A stretch of DNA of 48,060 nt. Origin: Sphingobacteriales bacterium (GTDB lineage Bacteria; Bacteroidota; Bacteroidia; Chitinophagales; JADJOU01). This document shows, piece after piece, positions 6,980-16,113 of the stretch (position 1 is its first letter; every line of letters begins with the position of its first letter). Under the pieces are notes generated by a model. It saw nothing but the letters and a program-made list of their open reading frames with translations. It did not search any database and was not told the origin of the DNA. The translations under genes and the position numbers were made by a program. The stretch is taken from assembly GCA_021297855.1 (NCBI GenBank), contig JAJTHM010000014.1:1-48060 (forward strand), in the 5' to 3' direction.

Positions 6980-9900
6980 TTAAAAAGCCTGTTCTACCCC
7001 AACTAGCCATCTAAACTGAAACTGCTCATCCGCTTCATTTATAGCTGGGTGAGAAAGATAGAAAGGCATATCAAATCGAAAAGTCATTGGACCTAATCCT
7101 AGATACTTAATTCCTTTTTTCCAAGTGAGTGCAGTTCCCAAACCTGCATCAGCCAATATTGGTGCTTTGTTTATGGAAAAACTTGGCAAATCAAAATTAG
7201 AAAGACTACCGACATCACCGAATACATAAAGATTCATCCCGATAGTACGCGCTAATTTTCGAAACTTGATTGGAGATAAATTCTCGAAGTTTAATTGCGT
7301 ATTGAAAGAAAATCCAGAGTTTTGATTGTATATAGAATATACTGCTGAGCCGCTTCTTGCGCCATTTCTAAAAGAATAACCCCTAAGATTGATGCCTCCT
7401 CCGTGGTGCAAGTGAGAAAAATTTTGTGAATTGAATCGATTGTTACCTTCAATAAATAAATCAGGAAAAGTCGTAACACTGCGCATAAATTTATTTTCTA
7501 ACATCTCTTCACCATTCGCGCCTCCAGCATTGAGGAGAATCTCCGTAGGTACGAACCTAGTCTGATGCGATCCCAGTCTTCCGAATAGTCTAAATTTAAA
7601 TAACAAATTATCTAGTTTAATATTTTCTTTATGTTCTGCCTCTAGATAGCTATAGTTCGCCACTGACATGATAGAAGATCGAAGTTTTACTCTTGTCGTT
7701 TGATCAATATTCTGACCTAAATTTTTATTATTTTGCCATTCAATCCATATACTCGTATTGGCTACTAGATGGTTATCCCACTGAATTGAAGTCATGTAAT
7801 TATAGTAATCTTGATCTCCACGATAGCGCACCATGGACTTGGCTCCAATACTTACATAATTTGAATTATCGAACCACTTTCTCCATCGCAGGGAGCTCAG
7901 AGCTATCCCATCAATATGCCTCGCCTCAAAGCGCACATCGCTGTTTCGAATAAACTTATGTGTGGGTGACGCATAGGCAAAGCGAAAAGAAATAACATCA
8001 TTAATAGCATCTCTTTCATTGAGATTAGCCACATCACGAACACTCCATTTTCCTATGCGAGTATTGAGCCATAGGTCGAGTTCTATATTGTGAAAGTTCT
8101 TGTTTAGACTACCTTCAAAATGAAAACCAGCTTTGACTCCATCAAAATTATTATACCAAAAGTCGGGTCGCCATAGTACAGTATAAAACTCTCGGTCAAG
8201 CGGTAGAGACTGATTTCTATCAAAATAAAATTTCCAAGAATTCTCCGTGGTATTATTCATTTCATTGACATCGGCTAACCTTCTCGAAGTATCTATTTTA
8301 GCATAGTTTGGTTCTTCGGGTAGTACAATTTTAGTTGTATAAGTAGTCTTGAGTTTATTGTCCCACCCTATCCATCGTGGAAGCTTAGTAGCTTCTGTTT
8401 CTTTCTCAAACCATGTATTGGGTATATAAAAATTATATCGCTTGCCACTTTTACCATATACGGTTATATCAAGAGGAGACTGCATATCTTCTAGTCGCTT
8501 TAATTTCAGTTGATATTTTCCACTATCTAATTTCTTCAAAGGGAAAATTTTATAGTCCAATACTTTTGACGTTTCTATCCACTGATCAAAAAACCAATTT
8601 AGATCCACCTTGGTATAGTCAATGATAGAATTTCGAAAATCTTCTACATAAGGATGGCGAAAGGACCATTGATTAAAATAATGCTTCATAGCGCGCTGGA
8701 AGAGACTATCACCTAACACATATTGAAGATTGTATAACATGGTAGCCGTTTTATTATAAACATTTCGATAGCCGCCGCCTTGACCTAGGGCTCCATTAAA
8801 ACCGTCGCTGTGCACATTAATCTCTGTTCTATCTCGACTCATCGCGTCTAGCATATAGCTATCATAGCAGCGCGCATTGCGCACAGCTGTTGGCATGAAA
8901 TGTTTGGGCTGCTTACCAGTAGTAAACATATTTTTTCCATCGATAGCTTCTAGCGCCCATACGGTCAAAAACTGAGTAAATCCTTCATCCAATAAAGCTC
9001 GATAAGTCTCATTATTATTGACCATACCATAGAACCAATTGTGTCCTATCTCATGAGCTAGTAATCCGCGATACCCCGGATCAGAACCACCATCCATCGT
9101 CAGCATAGGGTATTCCATTCCATCTTGACAATCCGCCACCACCATTTTAGGATAGGCATATTGTCCAAAATCTTTGCTATACACATTGATTACTTGAGCT
9201 GAAAAATCACAGGCATTTTTCCACCCGCTGCAATGAGGTTCTAGAACAAGCGCAACGGTGCTAAATCCTTTATACTTTTTTTCATCTAAGCGATAATGTG
9301 GTCCTGCCACCCATGCAAAGTCATGTACATTTTCTGCGAAATATTTCCAAACTTTGCGTTCACCTTTTTTCATTGGGATGTTATATGTGACAATGGTATC
9401 CATAGGATGATTCCAATAGTTTGAAATATCCAATTTCTTTCTTAAGGTATCCGGTAAAACTTCCGATCGATTTTGTAAAACGCCGGTAGCCTCAACTACA
9501 TAATTCGCAGGAAAATCTAAATGAACTCTATAATTTCCGAAATCGCCATAAAACTCACGATTCAGATGCTGATCGGTACACCATCCAAATTTTCTATCAT
9601 AGACTGCTAGGCGCGGATACCAATGAGCTCCATTAAAATGTTTTATCCCTTGAAAGTTATATGACTTCATTCTACGACGAGTATCTCCACCCTTGCTGTA
9701 ATAGGTCTTAAAACCGATTTCAATTTTAATATTTGAGTTCGGTTGCATTGGTTTTCTCAGCCAAGCTTTTAAAATGGAGCCGTCAATTTCTGTTTTAACT
9801 ATTTCTCCATCTACTTTTAACGAAAGTATTTCATTTCCTTTTCCTGCCTCTTCCCACTTGCCAAATCGCACTTTATTCCCATTCGCTTCTTGTAAATTAG

Positions 9901-10177
9901 AGAGATAAGATTCTTTGATAAAGGCATTTTGATAGAGATTGAAAAATAATTCATTGAGTACGTGTGGCGAATTATTCGTATAAATTATTTCTACTTTACC
10001 GGAGATAATCTCTTCTTTTTCATCCAACTTAGCTTGAATGTTATAATCTACATCTTGCTGCCAGTATTCACTCTTAGTTCCTAGTTTATTTTTCCAGAAA
10101 TAGGGATTAGAGGTGGATTGGAAGGTTTGAGCACCCAAAGTACCGCAAAGGAGTAAAAAAGAAATCGTCAGTTTCAT
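6980..10177 (-). CDS. M1-family metallopeptidase with C-terminal barrel-like half
   Basis: This 1065-aa protein has a signal peptide (about residues 1-16). An M1 aminopeptidase part covers about residues 40-560. The zinc site HEIGH is at 375-379, with the third ligand Glu398 (spacing HExxH-x18-E) in LLDEGFTQF. QDGMEYPML takes the place of the exopeptidase GAMEN motif. The last 450 residues are not peptidase. They are rich in alternating aromatic strands and end WLVGVEQAF with a terminal Phe, as in outer-membrane barrels. I infer a peptidase anchored at or displayed on the outer membrane. M1 proteins of about 600 aa are more usual. The gene is probably transcribed alone. Confidence 0.85.
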   Translation of the reverse strand: MKLTISFLLLCGTLGAQTFQSTSNPYFWKNKLGTKSEYWQQDVDYNIQAKLDEKEEIISGKVEIIYTNNSPHVLNELFFNLYQNAFIKESYLSNLQEANGNKVRFGKWEEAGKGNEILSLKVDGEIVKTEIDGSILKAWLRKPMQPNSNIKIEIGFKTYYSKGGDTRRRMKSYNFQGIKHFNGAHWYPRLAVYDRKFGWCTDQHLNREFYGDFGNYRVHLDFPANYVVEATGVLQNRSEVLPDTLRKKLDISNYWNHPMDTIVTYNIPMKKGERKVWKYFAENVHDFAWVAGPHYRLDEKKYKGFSTVALVLEPHCSGWKNACDFSAQVINVYSKDFGQYAYPKMVVADCQDGMEYPMLTMDGGSDPGYRGLLAHEIGHNWFYGMVNNNETYRALLDEGFTQFLTVWALEAIDGKNMFTTGKQPKHFMPTAVRNARCYDSYMLDAMSRDRTEINVHSDGFNGALGQGGGYRNVYNKTATMLYNLQYVLGDSLFQRAMKHYFNQWSFRHPYVEDFRNSIIDYTKVDLNWFFDQWIETSKVLDYKIFPLKKLDSGKYQLKLKRLEDMQSPLDITVYGKSGKRYNFYIPNTWFEKETEATKLPRWIGWDNKLKTTYTTKIVLPEEPNYAKIDTSRRLADVNEMNNTTENSWKFYFDRNQSLPLDREFYTVLWRPDFWYNNFDGVKAGFHFEGSLNKNFHNIELDLWLNTRIGKWSVRDVANLNERDAINDVISFRFAYASPTHKFIRNSDVRFEARHIDGIALSSLRWRKWFDNSNYVSIGAKSMVRYRGDQDYYNYMTSIQWDNHLVANTSIWIEWQNNKNLGQNIDQTTRVKLRSSIMSVANYSYLEAEHKENIKLDNLLFKFRLFGRLGSHQTRFVPTEILLNAGGANGEEMLENKFMRSVTTFPDLFIEGNNRFNSQNFSHLHHGGGINLRGYSFRNGARSGSAVYSIYNQNSGFSFNTQLNFENLSPIKFRKLARTIGMNLYVFGDVGSLSNFDLPSFSINKAPILADAGLGTALTWKKGIKYLGLGPMTFRFDMPFYLSHPAINEADEQFQFRWLVGVEQAF

Positions 10178-10351
10178 TCGTTGAATTTTATGCTAATATC
10201 TATAAAAATGAGTTTATAACTGCATTTAAGTTAAAGATATAAAGGTAAAGCCCTAATGAATCTAACAAAGGCCCAAATTTCTTGTAAAAAATAAATACTA
10301 TTCAAATCCATCTTTGCGTTAGAATATTAAACAATTAAAAAACTCCAAAAT

Positions 10352-11332
10352 ATGAAAAAGAAAATTAATTTAACAGCAATCATCTTCTTAACACTCTTTA
10401 CTAGTCTTGGTTGCTATAAGGAGAGTCTGCAATCAACCAGCTCCTTAAAAAAACAATCTACCCTTACAGAACTTTTTAAGAATATTGCTCCACCAATGCA
10501 AAGTTTTTTTCTAATAGCAGGTCAAACGAAAACAATAGTCGGAGAAAAAGGCACCAATATCACCTTCTACCCAAATTCCTTCAAAAAGAAAGATGGCTCT
10601 GTACTAAAATCTGGGAATATTCAAGTAGTCATTCAAGAAATGCTAACAGGTCCGGAAATGATACTTGCTGGAAAATCCACCGTATCGGATGGGAAGTTAT
10701 TAATTTCTGGTGGACAATTTTATATCAACGCTACTCTCAATGGTGAACAGTTATTAGTAAACAACGCTGCTCGTCCACTAGTGAAAGTACCTTCCAATCA
10801 AAATGGTACAGATATGAGCCTATTTAAAGGAAATGTGACAGCCAATGATACTATCCAAGGAGATTCCGCTATTAATTGGGAAATGAAAAAAGATTCAATC
10901 ATATTCAATCTAGATAGTTTTTATAATAGTTCAGGTACTGTAAGTCTTTCTTGGAATTATAGTTTCGGTTTTGAAGAGTTTGGTTACTACAATTGTGATA
11001 GATATTATGATTGGTCTGCTCCAAAAACAGAAGTCAAGGTAAAAACCCCCGAAGGATTTGATCATACCAATACTCAAGTATATGTATACTTTAAATCCAT
11101 TAATTCTGTGATAAAACTTGAAGGATATGACAAGAATTTAAAAACATTTTTCATCAATCACTCTGAAGCCCCTATAGGCTTAGAAGTAACCATAGTCATA
11201 GTAGCCAAAAAAGATAATAAGCATTATCTTGAAGTTAAACCTAATATAACCCTAACAGCGAACTATTCCACAACCTCAAATCCAACTGAATCAACAGAAG
11301 CAGCTATCAAACTAGCCATAAAAGGATTGTAA
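10352..11332 (+). CDS. Predicted lipoprotein, unknown function
   Basis: A 326-aa protein with a lipoprotein signal (MKKKINLTAIIFLTLFTSLGC, lipobox LFTSLGC near residue 21). The following domain starts with NITFYPNSFKKKDGSVLKSG and IQVVIQEMLTGPEMILAGK. This pattern occurs in Bacteroidetes surface proteins, where a beta-sandwich accepts metal or ligand, but no named family is certain. The C-terminal part (about 200-326) is beta-rich. The promoter may be the TTG at 10283 with CATCTTTG before the gene. A strong terminator follows at 11352-11380. Confidence 0.6.
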   Translation: MKKKINLTAIIFLTLFTSLGCYKESLQSTSSLKKQSTLTELFKNIAPPMQSFFLIAGQTKTIVGEKGTNITFYPNSFKKKDGSVLKSGNIQVVIQEMLTGPEMILAGKSTVSDGKLLISGGQFYINATLNGEQLLVNNAARPLVKVPSNQNGTDMSLFKGNVTANDTIQGDSAINWEMKKDSIIFNLDSFYNSSGTVSLSWNYSFGFEEFGYYNCDRYYDWSAPKTEVKVKTPEGFDHTNTQVYVYFKSINSVIKLEGYDKNLKTFFINHSEAPIGLEVTIVIVAKKDNKHYLEVKPNITLTANYSTTSNPTESTEAAIKLAIKGL

Positions 11333-11351
11333 TTTTATACTGAAGTAAATT

Positions 11352-11380
11352 AAAGAGGAAGCACTTAGCTTCCTCTTTTT
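11352..11380 (+). terminator. Intrinsic terminator after the lipoprotein gene
   Basis: AAAGAGGAAGC (11352-11362), a 5-base loop and GCTTCCTCTTT (11368-11378) are followed by Ts. The A-rich left side makes it work on both strands, so it may also serve the convergent DUF4143 gene. A TTTTATACT motif is present at 11333-11341. Confidence 0.85.
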
Positions 11381-11409
11381 GATTGTATAATTAGTAGTTC
11401 CATATCTTA

Positions 11410-12576
11410 CTACCACTTCCCCATACCCAATTTATTCCATGGAATTACTTGATAGTTGGTTCGTTTTTGCATCTCATCTCCACCATAAACCAAGATTTTT
11501 TTCATAGGTCTATCGGCATCCAATGCTTGAAATCGATCCATTTCCGCAAACATATCGGATTTAATAGTAGAGCTGGCCTTTATTTCCACTATTTGAAGTT
11601 GATCATTTTCTTCTATTAGTAAACCCACTTCATGACCATGCGAATCTCTCCAGAAATACATATCTCGATACGCATTCTGATGAGCAGCTAATTTGTGATA
11701 TTCCGCCACAACATAATTCCCAAAAAGATGACCCCACATAGGGCGTGTAAGTCCCAATTTTTTTTGATCTATTCTCAGTAAATGACATACCAGTCCTGTA
11801 TCATAAAAATAGAGCTTAGGACTTTTGGTAAGACGCTTGTTGTAGTTCTTATAAAAGGGCGGTAGCAAAAATGTAATGTAACTGGTCTCCAATAAACTCA
11901 ACCAATTTCGCGCCGTCATATGACTGATTCCTGCATCTTTAGCTAGGTCGCTATAATTTAGTAATTGCCCAGCTCTAGCGGCACATAATTTGACAAAGCG
12001 ATTAAACGATCGCATATCTTGAATATTGACTAGCTGAGAGATATCCCGCTTCACATAGGTTTCAATATAATCGGAATAATACTTGGCAGGATTTATATTC
12101 CTATCGTAAATAGCGGGATAAAATCCTTTATAAATTTGGGCTCCTATAGTAGAGGCCAGCATGTCATTGTTATCCAATTCTCTGGTATCAAAAGGGAAAA
12201 GTCTAAAAAGTCCCACTCTACCCGCCAAAGATTGGGTTATAGTCTCCATCAAATGTAAATTCTGGGAACTAGAAAGAATAAATTGTCCCATTAATTTATC
12301 TCGATCCACGATGGTTTGCATATAGGATATTATATGCGGCACACGCTGCACTTCGTCCATTATGACATATTTATCATATTCTTTAAAAAAACCATTGGGG
12401 TCTTTCAGAGCAAATTCCCTCAAATCTGGATTTTCTAGAGAAATATATCGATACTTAGAAAATTCTTTCTTCATTAAGGTTGTTTTACCTGCCTGCCTGG
12501 GACCGGTGATAGCCAATACAGGGTATTTTGACGCATATTTTTTAATTTCTCGATATATAGTTCGTGCTATGGCCAT
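11410..12576 (-). CDS. AAA ATPase with C-terminal DUF4143
   Basis: From the ATG at 12576 the protein is 388 aa. Walker A is GPRQAGKTTLMKK (residues 25-37), Walker B is YVIMDEVQRVPH, and the sensor region is FILSSSQNLHLM. The second half carries the DUF4143 pattern: LLNYSDLAKDAGISHMTARNWLSLLETSYI (a winged-helix-like region) and YFYDTGLVCHLL, then a nuclease-like EVGLLIEENDQLQIVEIKAS. Many copies of this family occur in Bacteroidetes genomes; the function is unclear and a toxin-antitoxin-like or defence role has been suggested. A longer frame could begin at TTG 12597, but that TTG is part of the promoter box. The promoter region has three tandem 22-bp repeats. Confidence 0.9.
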   Translation of the reverse strand: MAIARTIYREIKKYASKYPVLAITGPRQAGKTTLMKKEFSKYRYISLENPDLREFALKDPNGFFKEYDKYVIMDEVQRVPHIISYMQTIVDRDKLMGQFILSSSQNLHLMETITQSLAGRVGLFRLFPFDTRELDNNDMLASTIGAQIYKGFYPAIYDRNINPAKYYSDYIETYVKRDISQLVNIQDMRSFNRFVKLCAARAGQLLNYSDLAKDAGISHMTARNWLSLLETSYITFLLPPFYKNYNKRLTKSPKLYFYDTGLVCHLLRIDQKKLGLTRPMWGHLFGNYVVAEYHKLAAHQNAYRDMYFWRDSHGHEVGLLIEENDQLQIVEIKASSTIKSDMFAEMDRFQALDADRPMKKILVYGGDEMQKRTNYQVIPWNKLGMGKW

Positions 12577-12594
12577 AACGCTATAATTATTCTG

Positions 12595-12623
12595 CAAATA
12601 TAGTTTATTTTCAATTTACACAA
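12595..12623 (-). promoter_or_regulatory. Promoter of the DUF4143 ATPase gene
   Basis: On the minus strand TTG (12621-12623), an 18-base spacer and TATATTTG (12595-12602) match the Bacteroidetes sigma consensus closely. The spacer and the -33 TTG are exactly the first copy of the 22-bp tandem repeat (12603-12623). Confidence 0.7.
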
Positions 12624-12667
12624 GTTTTATTTTCAATTTACACATGTTTTATTTTCAATTTACACAA
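12603..12667. repeat. Three tandem 21-22-bp repeats, operator-like
   Basis: Copies 12603-12623, 12624-12645 and 12646-12667 share the core TTTATTTTCAATTTACACA on the plus strand and differ in one or two bases. The first copy fills the promoter spacer of the DUF4143 gene and the others lie upstream. They are phased at about two helical turns, as expected for cooperative binding of one regulator. Confidence 0.85.
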
Positions 12668-12745
12668 CATTCTAATTCCCTTTGTATATAAATTTTCACA
12701 AATCCTAGACAAAAAAACTATTTTTACCAAATAAGACCATATTAT

Positions 12746-13969
12746 ATGAACTTTCTCAAAAAAATAAGCCTTACCCATTGGATATTTATCTCTATGGTCT
12801 TAGGAATCATAGTAGGAATAACCTTCCCAGAGTTTTCGCAGAAACTACAACTCATTTCTAAAATATTTCTACGGCTAATCAAAACAATAGTGGCTCCATT
12901 AATATTTGCCACTATCGTTTTAGGAATAGCCCATCATTCTAAGTTAAAAGACATAGGAAAATTAGGCTTAAAATCAATTATATATTTCGAAGTCGTGACG
13001 ACCTTGGCGTTATTTATAGGACTCGGAGCAATCAATCTAACTCAGGCAGGTAAAGGAATACACATGCAGGCTGAAGCCAAGGCCATAGAAAAAGTAGAAG
13101 AAACCAAACAGATAAAACCGAAATCATTTGAAGAATATATTTTAGATGTGTTTCCTGAAAACATTACCAAAGCGATAACCGAAGGAAAGGTCCTTCAAAT
13201 TGTTATTTTTAGTATTTTATTTGGGTTAGGAGTTTCCATGGCACCTGTGGGCGCGAAGAATACTATGATTCACTTCGCAGATGGACTAGCCGAAACTATG
13301 TTTAAAGTCACCCATATCATTATGTATTTCGCGCCAATAGCGGTGGGAGCAGCTATGGCCTATGCGGTAGGTCATATGGGGCTGTCCATTTTACTTCCAC
13401 TGCTAAAACTCGTTGGGACTTTATATGGCGCTTTAGCAGCACTAATATTATTCGTACTTGTACCTATCGGGTTGTACTTTAAAATAAATTTAAGAAAACT
13501 ATGGCATCATATCAAAGAACCAGTTTCTATAGCCTTTGCTACCACCAGTTCTGATGCGGCCTTACCTAAGCTATTTAAAGCTTTGGAAGATTTTGGTTGT
13601 AGCAGAAAAATTGTTTCTTTCGTCCTACCTATGGGTTACAGTTTCAATCTCGATGGGACCACACTTTATCTCTCTCTTGCCACTGTATTTGTGGCACAAG
13701 CCTCGGGAATTGAACTCAGTTTAGGTCAACAACTTTCCATGTTGTTCATCCTCATGCTGACGAGCAAAGGAGTAGCTGCTGTGCCAAGAGCATCTCTTGT
13801 CATTCTCATAGCTACTGCCGCTGATCTCAACCTGCCCATAGCTCCTATTTACCTCATCTTCGGTGTCGATGAATTGATGGATATGGCGCGAACATCTACC
13901 AATGTGATTGGAAATAGCCTAGCGACCTGTGTCATAGCCAAAAGTGAAGGAGAGCTGAATGAAAATTAA
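12746..13969 (+). CDS. Dicarboxylate/amino acid:cation symporter (DAACS family)
   Basis: A 407-aa inner-membrane protein with about eight transmembrane helices and the two re-entrant hairpins of the GltP/DctA/EAAT fold. The serine-rich hairpin is AFATTSSDAALPKLF. Transmembrane helix 7 has MGYSFNLDGTTLYLSL (NMDGT-like, here NLDGT), followed by hairpin 2 TSKGVAAVPRAS and then FGVDELMDMARTSTNVIGN, whose Asp and Asn are substrate and sodium ligands. It should import glutamate, aspartate or C4-dicarboxylates with Na+ or H+. The GNAT gene begins 17 bases downstream and is probably co-transcribed. Confidence 0.92.
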   Translation: MNFLKKISLTHWIFISMVLGIIVGITFPEFSQKLQLISKIFLRLIKTIVAPLIFATIVLGIAHHSKLKDIGKLGLKSIIYFEVVTTLALFIGLGAINLTQAGKGIHMQAEAKAIEKVEETKQIKPKSFEEYILDVFPENITKAITEGKVLQIVIFSILFGLGVSMAPVGAKNTMIHFADGLAETMFKVTHIIMYFAPIAVGAAMAYAVGHMGLSILLPLLKLVGTLYGALAALILFVLVPIGLYFKINLRKLWHHIKEPVSIAFATTSSDAALPKLFKALEDFGCSRKIVSFVLPMGYSFNLDGTTLYLSLATVFVAQASGIELSLGQQLSMLFILMLTSKGVAAVPRASLVILIATAADLNLPIAPIYLIFGVDELMDMARTSTNVIGNSLATCVIAKSEGELNEN

Positions 13970-13986
13970 TTTATGAGTTATTAGTT

Positions 13987-14820
13987 TTGAAAATTAAGCA
14001 ATACCATACTATAAATAAATATTGGGCTGATATAGGAGAATTCTTATTGACAAATCCCGTAAAACACAATATTGTTATTGGGCAATTAGACGCTACATTA
14101 GATAGAAATAAAGTTTTAACAAATACACAATTATTTGCACTTTTTGAATACGAACAACCCATTCTAACTGCTTTTAAAAATAGACCTAATATCATTTTAT
14201 ATGGTGAAAACTATACCCATCAGCACTTACATTATTTGTCTGATTATTTCAAATCAAATGCTATAGAACTAAAAGGATGCATTGGTGAAACAAAGTTGAT
14301 AGAGGAATTTTCAAAAATATATACGACAAATTATAGTATTGATAAAACCCTCATAGGTCATAAACTCGAAAGATTAGAAACTATAAAACTGAGCGAAGGA
14401 AAAATTAAAAAATGCAATGAATTTGATTTAGAATTTGTTACTGAATGGATTGAGAAATTTGGGATTGAATGCAATATGCCGCATAGACCTAATCGCTCTG
14501 ATTTACAGGCTATGATTCAACAAAGAATTCATCAAGGCTCTATGTATAAATGGGTGGTCTATAATAGACCTGTTTCTATTTGCGGTGAAATTATTTCTAA
14601 TGAGTATTTATCTAAAATAAGTCTTGTCTATACTCCACCTGCGTTCAGAAATAATGGATATGCTATATCTTGCGTTTGGGCTCTTTCAAAATTAATATTG
14701 GAACGAGGTCAAAAAACAGTCTGTCTATTTACTGACAAATCTAATCCGACTTCAAATAAAATTTATAGTCAAATCGGTTACCGCCCAGTTTTTGAAGACT
14801 ACGAAATTAGTTATCAATAA
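13987..14820 (+). CDS. GNAT-family N-acetyltransferase-like protein
   Basis: A 277-aa protein. The last third (about 150-277) is a GNAT domain with YTPPAFRNNGYAISCVWAL as the acetyl-CoA loop (R-x-x-G-x-A form) and FTDKSNPTSNKIYSQIGYRPV as the C-terminal GNAT strand-helix. The first half is an unrelated N-terminal region seen in two-part GNAT proteins. The start is a TTG (13987); no in-frame ATG occurs before residue 156. It ends convergently with the phosphopantetheinyl transferase gene and overlaps it by 14 bases. The substrate is unknown. Confidence 0.75.
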   Translation: MKIKQYHTINKYWADIGEFLLTNPVKHNIVIGQLDATLDRNKVLTNTQLFALFEYEQPILTAFKNRPNIILYGENYTHQHLHYLSDYFKSNAIELKGCIGETKLIEEFSKIYTTNYSIDKTLIGHKLERLETIKLSEGKIKKCNEFDLEFVTEWIEKFGIECNMPHRPNRSDLQAMIQQRIHQGSMYKWVVYNRPVSICGEIISNEYLSKISLVYTPPAFRNNGYAISCVWALSKLILERGQKTVCLFTDKSNPTSNKIYSQIGYRPVFEDYEISYQ

Positions 14821-15430
14821 TCCAAGTCAATATAGCTCCTCTAATTTTTTTATAAAAAACCTCTGAGTACTTTTGATTTTGGAAATTTGATAAGGTATAG
14901 TGCATTTTTGAATCATAATACTTATCTACAGCTATCTGGTCCTTAAATGAGTACAATTCTTTCGTATGATAGTGCTTATATATTGATTCTTTTGAGCTCC
15001 ATATCATCGTCAATTTAGCTAAATCGTCTCCTTGCTCAAAATCGTTTGGATGGAGAAATTTATGTTTAATTTTTAATACTTTATCTTGAATGACCTCGAT
15101 GTCTATAGCCACATCGTTGGTTTCCGAGCATATAACCGCTACATAGTTTCTCGAATGAGATATAGAAAACTTTAACGGATAATTGGTGAAGTGAGGCTTG
15201 CCGAGTTCCGTTTTTTCGAGATAAAGCTGATGGTGCTGTTTAGACAACTTCTTGACCCAATAGCGTGAAGCCAGCCATTGAAGTTGTTTTAGAGGATTGA
15301 CTATGGCATCAAACTCCTTTTGATCAAAGGCTGTGAAGTCAATACCCTCTTTGTAATAATCTACCTCATGTTCTATTTCATAAACAATAATTTGAAAAGA
15401 GGAGTCAAGGTGCTCGTATAAGATTGGCAT
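14807..15430 (-). CDS. 4'-phosphopantetheinyl transferase superfamily protein
   Basis: A 207-aa protein with the three signatures of Sfp/AcpT-type enzymes: KFSISHSRNYVAV, VAIDIEVI (metal-binding Asp and Glu) and MIWSSKESIYK (W-S-x-K-E). It transfers the phosphopantetheine arm of coenzyme A to a carrier protein serine. No carrier protein or polyketide/peptide synthetase is near, so the likely target is a fatty-acid or aryl-polyene-type carrier elsewhere. It starts at ATG 15430, 3 bases after the stop of the gene 15434-16111, and so belongs to the ubiE-porT operon. Confidence 0.9.
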   Translation of the reverse strand: MPILYEHLDSSFQIIVYEIEHEVDYYKEGIDFTAFDQKEFDAIVNPLKQLQWLASRYWVKKLSKQHHQLYLEKTELGKPHFTNYPLKFSISHSRNYVAVICSETNDVAIDIEVIQDKVLKIKHKFLHPNDFEQGDDLAKLTMIWSSKESIYKHYHTKELYSFKDQIAVDKYYDSKMHYTLSNFQNQKYSEVFYKKIRGAILTWIIDN

Positions 15431-15433
15431 AAA

Positions 15434-16111
15434 CTAACCCTCAAAATTTAAAGTAAACACCAAACCTCTTGGGTATAAACCTCTGATAGCGGAGCGGTTT
15501 AAATCGCTTTGATTGGGATCCAAGACATTATTGAGACTATGAGAATATTTCAATTCTGGGGAAAAAATAAAGTAGGGAAAGAAGTATTGAAGACCAATTC
15601 CGTACTCCATGGATAGACTAGCCTTGCGAAGCGAAATTTTATTGGGCTCACTTGTCGTTCTAATTTGTGGATCAATGTTTAAATCATATTTTAAACCCGC
15701 GACAACAAATACCCTCCAATCATTTACTGGTTCCGACTTAAAGCGAATATGAACTGGCAGTGAGATATAAGTGGTTTTTATACGATTATCCACAACCCCG
15801 CTGATGGTATTGTATTGTATTAATTTCTCTCCAAATGTCATATTGGGGATGAATCGCAAATCAAAATAGCGATTGAACTGCCAGTTTCCGATAAGTCCCA
15901 GATTAAAACCGGGTTGTGATTTATCATCAATACTCAAAATCGTATCATTTGCTTCAGAGTGCGGCTGTCTATCAATTCTGAAGTTTGACGTATTTAAACC
16001 AAGAGATATGCCCCAATACAGTGCCTTATTACCTTTCTCATAAAAATTTAATTGTCCATTCAAAAGTGAAAAGTTGAAAACAAAAACTAATAGAAAACAA
16101 AATCGAAACAT
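15434..16111 (-). CDS. porT: PorT-like outer-membrane protein of type IX secretion
   Basis: From the ATG at 16111 the protein is 225 aa, with a signal peptide (MFRFCFLLVFVFNFSLLNGQ) and an eight-strand-type barrel pattern ending GLVFTLNFEG. PorT/SprT proteins of the type IX secretion system have this size and lie directly after ubiE in Bacteroidetes, which is the order here (ubiE stop, 2 bases, this ATG). The frame could extend upstream into ubiE, but the signal peptide fixes the start. The gene 22567-24873 carries a type IX sorting domain, so the system is in use. Assignment rests on synteny and fold, not on a searched match. Confidence 0.7.
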   Translation of the reverse strand: MFRFCFLLVFVFNFSLLNGQLNFYEKGNKALYWGISLGLNTSNFRIDRQPHSEANDTILSIDDKSQPGFNLGLIGNWQFNRYFDLRFIPNMTFGEKLIQYNTISGVVDNRIKTTYISLPVHIRFKSEPVNDWRVFVVAGLKYDLNIDPQIRTTSEPNKISLRKASLSMEYGIGLQYFFPYFIFSPELKYSHSLNNVLDPNQSDLNRSAIRGLYPRGLVFTLNFEG

Positions 16112-16113
16112 GC

